From NCBI GenBank assembly GCA_945893075.1, contig CAMDDX010000025.1:1-37812 (forward strand): a DNA stretch of 37,812 nt, given 5' to 3'. Source of the DNA: Planctomyces sp. SH-PL62 (GTDB taxonomy: Bacteria > Planctomycetota > Planctomycetia > Planctomycetales > Planctomycetaceae). Position numbers and translations under genes: made by a program. The notes beneath the pieces are model-generated. The model had not been told where the DNA came from and ran no database searches. It saw only the letters and a program-made list of their open reading frames with translations. Below are positions 33,665-37,812 of this stretch, piece by piece. Numbering within the stretch: position 1 is the first letter of the stretch; every line of letters starts with the position of its first letter.

Positions 33665-35008
33665 ATGTCCCAATCCACTCGTCGTGATTTTCTGAAGCAC
33701 AGCGTTGTTGCCGGAGCGTCATCCGCATTTACCGCTGCCAGTTGGAGCCGCGTGTACGGCGCGAACGGGAAGCTCAACATCGCATCGGTTGGGCCGGGAG
33801 GCAAAGGCTGGTCGGACCTGACCGAGACGGCGAAAAGCCCGCATGTGAATGTTGTCGCGCTGTGCGATATTGATGAGACAACGAATCATCTGGGCCGAGC
33901 GGCCGAGAAGTATCCGGCGGCGAAGAAGTTCTTTGACTATCGCAAGCTGCTGGAAGACGCGAACGCGAAGACGTTCGATGCGATTATCGTTTCGACGCCG
34001 GATCACATGCACGCTCCGATTGCGTTGCCAGCGATGCAGCTTGGCAAGCACGTCCATTGTCAGAAGCCGCTGACGCACACGGTGCATGAGGCTCGGCAGA
34101 TGCGGCTGGCGGCGAAGACGTACAACGTCGTCACGCAGATGGGGAATCAAATTCAGTCGCACGAGTTCTATCGCACGGCGGTCAAGCTGGTGCATGACGG
34201 AGCGATCGGCAAAGTCAAAGAAGTCTACTCGTGGCAAAGCGGTGCGATGGGCTGGATGTTCTCCGATGACCGCCCGGCCGGCGAAGACCCGGTGCCGGCG
34301 GCGGTGCATTGGGACGAATGGCTGGGGGTTGCTCCGCCGCGACCGTTCAAGAACAAAATCTATCACTCGTTCAACTGGCGGGCGTGGCAGGATTACTCGA
34401 ATGGACAGCTTGGCGACTTCGGTTGTCACATCCTCGATCCGGTGTTCATGGCATTGAAGCTGACGTCACCGACCAGCGTGTTTGGTGACGCTCCGAAGAT
34501 CAACAAGGAAGTTTGGACGAGATGGTCAACGGTCATCTACGAGTTTCCCGGCACGGAGTTGACCGGCGGCAAGCCCATCACCGTGACGTGGTTTGATGGT
34601 GAGGGCCACAAGCCGGCGAACGATCTCGTCGGCGTGCCGGCGGGGTTCCAACTGCCCGGTTCGGGATCGGTACTCGTGGGCGAGAAAGGCTCGCTGCTGA
34701 TTCCGCACGTTTTGGCTCCGAAACTCTTCCCGGAAGAAAAATTCGCGGACTTCAAGTACGAGAAGGTTCCCGCTCGCGATCATTACGTCACGTGGGCGGA
34801 CGCTTGCCGAGGCGAAGGACACACGACTTCCCTGTTTGACTATTCCGCCCCGCTGACCGAGACGGTGCTGCTGGGCACGATTGCGATTCGTTTGCCTGCT
34901 CAAACGCTGCGCTGGAACGCGGCCGAGGCGACATTCGCAGGCAATGCGAAGGCAAACGGCCTGCTGACGAAGCCGTATCGCAAGGGCTTCGAGCCGAAGT
35001 GGCTGTAG
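33665..35008 (+). CDS. Gfo/Idh/MocA family oxidoreductase, Tat-exported
   Basis: This 447-residue protein has a Tat leader (STRRDFLKHSVVAGASSAFT). The NAD(P)-binding segment LNIASVGPGGKGWSDL has a changed glycine pattern. The family EKP motif appears as QKPLTHTV near residue 137, with Lys kept but Glu replaced by Gln. Further features are GDFGCHILDPVFMALKL and the C-terminal FDYSAPLTETVLLG. Exported members of this family are typical of planctomycetes and are presumed to act on sugars. The substrate cannot be told. Confidence 0.92.
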   Translation: MSQSTRRDFLKHSVVAGASSAFTAASWSRVYGANGKLNIASVGPGGKGWSDLTETAKSPHVNVVALCDIDETTNHLGRAAEKYPAAKKFFDYRKLLEDANAKTFDAIIVSTPDHMHAPIALPAMQLGKHVHCQKPLTHTVHEARQMRLAAKTYNVVTQMGNQIQSHEFYRTAVKLVHDGAIGKVKEVYSWQSGAMGWMFSDDRPAGEDPVPAAVHWDEWLGVAPPRPFKNKIYHSFNWRAWQDYSNGQLGDFGCHILDPVFMALKLTSPTSVFGDAPKINKEVWTRWSTVIYEFPGTELTGGKPITVTWFDGEGHKPANDLVGVPAGFQLPGSGSVLVGEKGSLLIPHVLAPKLFPEEKFADFKYEKVPARDHYVTWADACRGEGHTTSLFDYSAPLTETVLLGTIAIRLPAQTLRWNAAEATFAGNAKANGLLTKPYRKGFEPKWL

Positions 35009-35128
35009 TTTGTGATGACTGGTCTCGCCACGTTTGTTGGAATTTGGCTAACGTCCCGCCCCTTGTGTCGGGGGGATTGTGCGCCTCGACCAGTCGATTG
35101 ATCTCACTCTCACAGCGAGCGGCCACGG

Positions 35129-35968
35129 ATGGCCTCGGTTCCGGCATTGAAGCCGACAAATACGCTGGTGCATCAGCTTGGCCAGACGGTCGTGGAGATG
35201 ACCGTTGCTGTCGGCGATCTCGCGTTGTTTGGCGCACAGGTCGTGCGACTCATTCTGACCGGGCTGCCTCGGCGCGGTGTGATGACGCAGACGTTTTACG
35301 AAATTGGAGTGCGGTCGATACCAGTCGTGGGAGTGACGGGGTTATTCATCGGGATGGTCTTGGCCATTCAGGCGTATGACCAGTTTCACTTCCTGCACAT
35401 GGAGACGAAGCTCGGCGCGGCGATCAACGCTTCGCTGGTGCGTGAGCTGGGGCCGACACTCGCGGCGGTGATGCTGGCGGGGCGAGTCGGCTCGGCGATG
35501 GCGGCGGAACTTGGCACGATGCGTGTCACCGAACAGATCGACGCGCTCAAAGCGCTCGGAGCGAATCCGATTCAATACTTGGTCGTGCCCCGTTTCCTGG
35601 CGTGCTTCCTGTTGATCCCGCTGCTGACGGCGATTGCCGATGCGATCGGGATTCTCGGCGGCTGGATGATCGGTTCGCAGGTGTTGGGGATCGACAGCTT
35701 TTATTGGTGGCTGCACTCGAAGGAGTTCATCGCGATCTACGACGTGCAGTGCGGCCTGACGAAGAGTTTTTTCTTTGGCGGAGCGATCGCGTTGGTCTCG
35801 TGCTACCAGGGATTTCATTGCGGAGCCGGAGCCGAAGGGGTTGGTCAAGCCTCGACACGCTCGTTCGTGTGGTCGTTCATTGCGATTCTGGTGCTGGACT
35901 TTTTCCTGGGCGTGTTTCAAAGCGGGCTGTACTACGTCTTATGGCCGGACCCGGTTTCGTTGTTTTGA
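35129..35968 (+). CDS. mlaE: MlaE-family lipid transport permease
   Basis: This 279-residue membrane protein has the MlaE (DUF140) plan: an N-terminal segment, [39 protein letters not shown] and [20 protein letters not shown], then [20 protein letters not shown] and a final helix. It should form the membrane part of an ABC transporter that moves phospholipids between membranes. The ATPase (35991) and an MCE protein (36875) follow in the same direction. Confidence 0.93.
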   Translation: MASVPALKPTNTLVHQLGQTVVEMTVAVGDLALFGAQVVRLILTGLPRRGVMTQTFYEIGVRSIPVVGVTGLFIGMVLAIQAYDQFHFLHMETKLGAAINASLVRELGPTLAAVMLAGRVGSAMAAELGTMRVTEQIDALKALGANPIQYLVVPRFLACFLLIPLLTAIADAIGILGGWMIGSQVLGIDSFYWWLHSKEFIAIYDVQCGLTKSFFFGGAIALVSCYQGFHCGAGAEGVGQASTRSFVWSFIAILVLDFFLGVFQSGLYYVLWPDPVSLF

Positions 35969-35990
35969 ACGGTACGGATTCACTCAATTC

Positions 35991-36827
35991 ATGAGCATTG
36001 ATTTCTCACATTTCGATTTGTCGGCAGCCGCATTCGGCGAGCCTGTGATCGAACTGCGCGGCGTGTCGCGGGTGTTTGGGACACAGACTGTGTTGCGAGA
36101 CATCTCGTTGACGGTGCAGCGTGGCGAGACCTTGGCGGTCATTGGTGAATCGGGCTGCGGCAAAAGCGTGATGCTGAAGATCATGATGAAGATGCTCGAA
36201 CCATCGCACGGCGACGTGGATTGGTTTGGCAAGGCGCTGCGGCAGCGGAGCGAGCGTGATATTCATCGAGACCGGTTGAAGTTCGGGTATTTGTTTCAGA
36301 GCGCCGCCTTGTTCGACAGCATGACCGTGTTTGAAAACGTCGCGTTCGGCCTGCGGCACAACACCGGCATGAGTGACTCGCAGATCACCCAGATCGTCCA
36401 TGAGCGGCTACGGGATGTTGGGCTACCGCAATCGGCGTCCGACAAAAAACCAGCGGAGTTATCGGGAGGGATGAAGAAACGAGTGGGACTGGCTCGCGCA
36501 CTGGCTTTGAATCCGGAGATCGTTTTGTACGACGAACCGACCACCGGGCTCGATCCGATCATGACCGACATCATCAACGAGCTGATCTTGCGGACCTGTG
36601 AGCGTCAGCCTGTCACCAGCATTGTCGTCACGCACGAGATGTCCACGGTTCGCAAAGTGGCCGATCGTGTCGTGATGTTGTACCCGTTGAGCCGGCTGCA
36701 GCCGGACGAACCTCAGATCGTCTTCGTCGGCACGGCCGCCGAAGCATTTTCCTCTTCCGATCCGCGCGTCTCGCAGTTCGTTCACGGGCAAGCCCGCGAA
36801 CGATTGCAGGAACTCGCGGCGGCGTAG
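35991..36827 (+). CDS. mlaF: MlaF-family ABC transporter ATPase
   Basis: This 278-residue ATPase has Walker A at residues 52-59 (GESGCGKS), the Q-loop Gln near residue 103, the signature LSGGMKKRV near 157-165, Walker B IVLYDE near 177-182 and an H-switch His in VVTHEMS near residue 215. It drives the MlaE-type permease encoded just upstream. The frame is open further upstream, inside mlaE, but that part is not coding-like; ATG 35991 was chosen. Confidence 0.95.
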   Translation: MSIDFSHFDLSAAAFGEPVIELRGVSRVFGTQTVLRDISLTVQRGETLAVIGESGCGKSVMLKIMMKMLEPSHGDVDWFGKALRQRSERDIHRDRLKFGYLFQSAALFDSMTVFENVAFGLRHNTGMSDSQITQIVHERLRDVGLPQSASDKKPAELSGGMKKRVGLARALALNPEIVLYDEPTTGLDPIMTDIINELILRTCERQPVTSIVVTHEMSTVRKVADRVVMLYPLSRLQPDEPQIVFVGTAAEAFSSSDPRVSQFVHGQARERLQELAAA

Positions 36828-36856
36828 CTTGGCTCTCCAGAGCCGAGCGTGGCTAC
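36824..36856. repeat. Short hairpin of the GTAGC..GCTAC family
   Basis: GTAGC and GCTAC flank a palindromic GGCTCTCCAGAGCC, giving one hairpin. It resembles a single unit of the 30653-30743 family. It begins inside the last codons of the MlaF gene and covers its stop codon. Confidence 0.65.
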
Positions 36857-36874
36857 AAAGCAGTGATCCCAACT

Positions 36875-37812
36875 ATGACAGACCGCCAACTGCAATTCCG
36901 AGTGGGACTCTTCGTCATGGCCGCCTTTGCCTTGATCGGGGCGATGGTGTTTCAATTTGGAGAGCTATCTTCGTTGTGGCAGAAGTCGTATCAACTGGCA
37001 GTGCATTTTGAATCGGTGCCCGGCGTGCATGCGGGATCGCCGGTGCGGATGAGCGGTTTGACGATCGGTGAGGTTCGCGAATTGGCACTCGACGAGACTC
37101 GCGGCGGCGTGGGCGTGATCATCGACATCCAGGAACGCTATCCACTGCGAGCTGACGCGAAGGCGATGTTGGCCACCTCGCTGCTGGGGGATTCGGTGAT
37201 CGAGTTCACTCCGGGAACCAAGAAGGAGCGACTCGAACCGGGAACGTTGCTCGAAGGGCAGATGCCGCTCGATCCTCTGACGATCGTGAACCGATTGGAC
37301 TCGAAGCTCACGCTGACGGTGGCGTCGTTCGAGCAGACCAGTGCTGAATGGCGGAAGGTCGGCGAGAACATCAACGGGCTGATGGACACGAATCGCGGCA
37401 ACTTGAACGTGGTCATCGAACGGGCGGCGGTCGCGCTGGACGAATTCACGATCACGATGCAAGAGGCCAAGCGGACCGTGCAGTCGACCAACAAAGTGTT
37501 TGCCGATCCGAAGACACAGGAGAGTTTGCGACAGACGCTGGCCGCGCTGCCGGAGTTGGCCAACGAAACTCGGCAGACCATCACACTAGCTCGGCGAACG
37601 CTCGAATCGGCGGAGAAGAATTTCGACAACCTGCAAGACGTGACCGATCCGCTCTCGAAGTCGGCCGGGCCGATCATGGCCAAGTTGGATCGCACGCTGA
37701 CGAACCTCGACACACTGTCTTCCGAGTTAGCTGTGCTTTCGAAGTTGGCGGCGAAGGAAGACGGTTCGCTGCGAAAGCTCGCCTCCGATCCGGAGCTGTA
37801 TCGCAATCTCAA
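36875..37812 (+). CDS. mlaD: MlaD-family MCE protein, 3' end missing
   Basis: At least 312 residues are visible, running off the window. The protein has an N-terminal membrane anchor (RVGLFVMAAFALIGAMVFQF), then the MCE domain (LAVHFESVPGVHAGSPVRMS, then GLTIGEVRELALDE), then a long helical region (about residues 130-312) with periodic Leu/Ala, as in the pore-forming MCE proteins. It should bind lipid and form a bridge to the outer membrane, working with the two genes upstream. A GTG at 36863 is an alternative start. Confidence 0.9.
   Translation, partial: MTDRQLQFRVGLFVMAAFALIGAMVFQFGELSSLWQKSYQLAVHFESVPGVHAGSPVRMSGLTIGEVRELALDETRGGVGVIIDIQERYPLRADAKAMLATSLLGDSVIEFTPGTKKERLEPGTLLEGQMPLDPLTIVNRLDSKLTLTVASFEQTSAEWRKVGENINGLMDTNRGNLNVVIERAAVALDEFTITMQEAKRTVQSTNKVFADPKTQESLRQTLAALPELANETRQTITLARRTLESAEKNFDNLQDVTDPLSKSAGPIMAKLDRTLTNLDTLSSELAVLSKLAAKEDGSLRKLASDPELYRNL

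Noticed and set aside
1-37812. tRNA, rRNA or transposase genes
   Set aside because: No cloverleaf with conserved T-arm bases, no rRNA-like sequence and no DDE or Y1 transposase motifs were recognised in any frame.

Overview
The window looks like chromosomal DNA of a planctomycete (phylum Planctomycetota, probably order Planctomycetales). The main evidence is two sets of DUF1549/DUF1553 (planctomycete cytochrome-type) and DUF1501 genes. Supporting evidence is a DUF3500 protein, a Tat-exported Gfo/Idh/MocA oxidoreductase, several Tat leaders, a multihaem cytochrome fused to TPRs, moderately high GC, and many GTG or weak-SD starts. I do not assign a genus. No rRNA, tRNA, CRISPR array, transposase or prophage gene was recognised.

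Layout. 1-9 kb is nearly all minus strand: the first codons of an exported protein, a small-protein/aspartic-protease pair, a TPR protein, DUF1501, DUF1549/DUF1553 and an alkaline phosphatase. 9.1-11.4 kb (+) is a seven-haem cytochrome c/TPR protein. 11.4-11.9 kb is a gene-free block with a 21-bp tandem repeat and a perfect 36-bp inverted repeat. 11.9-13.2 kb (-) is a CPBP membrane protease. 13.35-23.5 kb (+) is a long co-directional run: sulfite-oxidase-like molybdoenzyme, DsbB, sterol desaturase family protein, RND pump, a PIN-toxin/antitoxin pair, RND adaptor and TolC-type outer membrane factor. 23.5-25.3 kb carries a MOSC protein (-), a DUF1445 hydro-lyase (+) and a small CxxCH protein (-). 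25.5-28.7 kb (-) is DUF3500, hslV, hslU. 29-33.6 kb (+) is DUF1549/DUF1553, DUF1501, WD40, hicA, hicB. 33.7-35.0 kb is the Gfo/Idh protein. 35.1 kb to the end is an Mla/MCE-type lipid transport operon, cut off inside the MCE (MlaD) gene.

How the genes fit together. The permease, adaptor and TolC genes supply a complete tripartite efflux pump, interrupted by a toxin-antitoxin pair. HslV and HslU form the bacterial proteasome-like protease. MlaE, MlaF and MlaD form a lipid/ABC importer core. The two DUF1549-DUF1501 pairs are each followed by a repeat-scaffold protein (TPR in one, WD40 in the other), which suggests two parallel cell-surface systems.

The most unusual signal is a set of about ten hairpin-forming inverted repeats from several unrelated sequence families. 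Nearly all sit between co-directional genes, several touch the upstream stop codon, and one lies inside the RND permease reading frame. The same junctions of the two DUF1549/DUF1501 loci are occupied by different repeat families. This looks like a repeat system (REP/BIME-like or MITE-like) using or tolerated in intercistronic sites. Start positions were chosen by eye from SD-like sequences and leader peptides; they are less certain than the reading frames.
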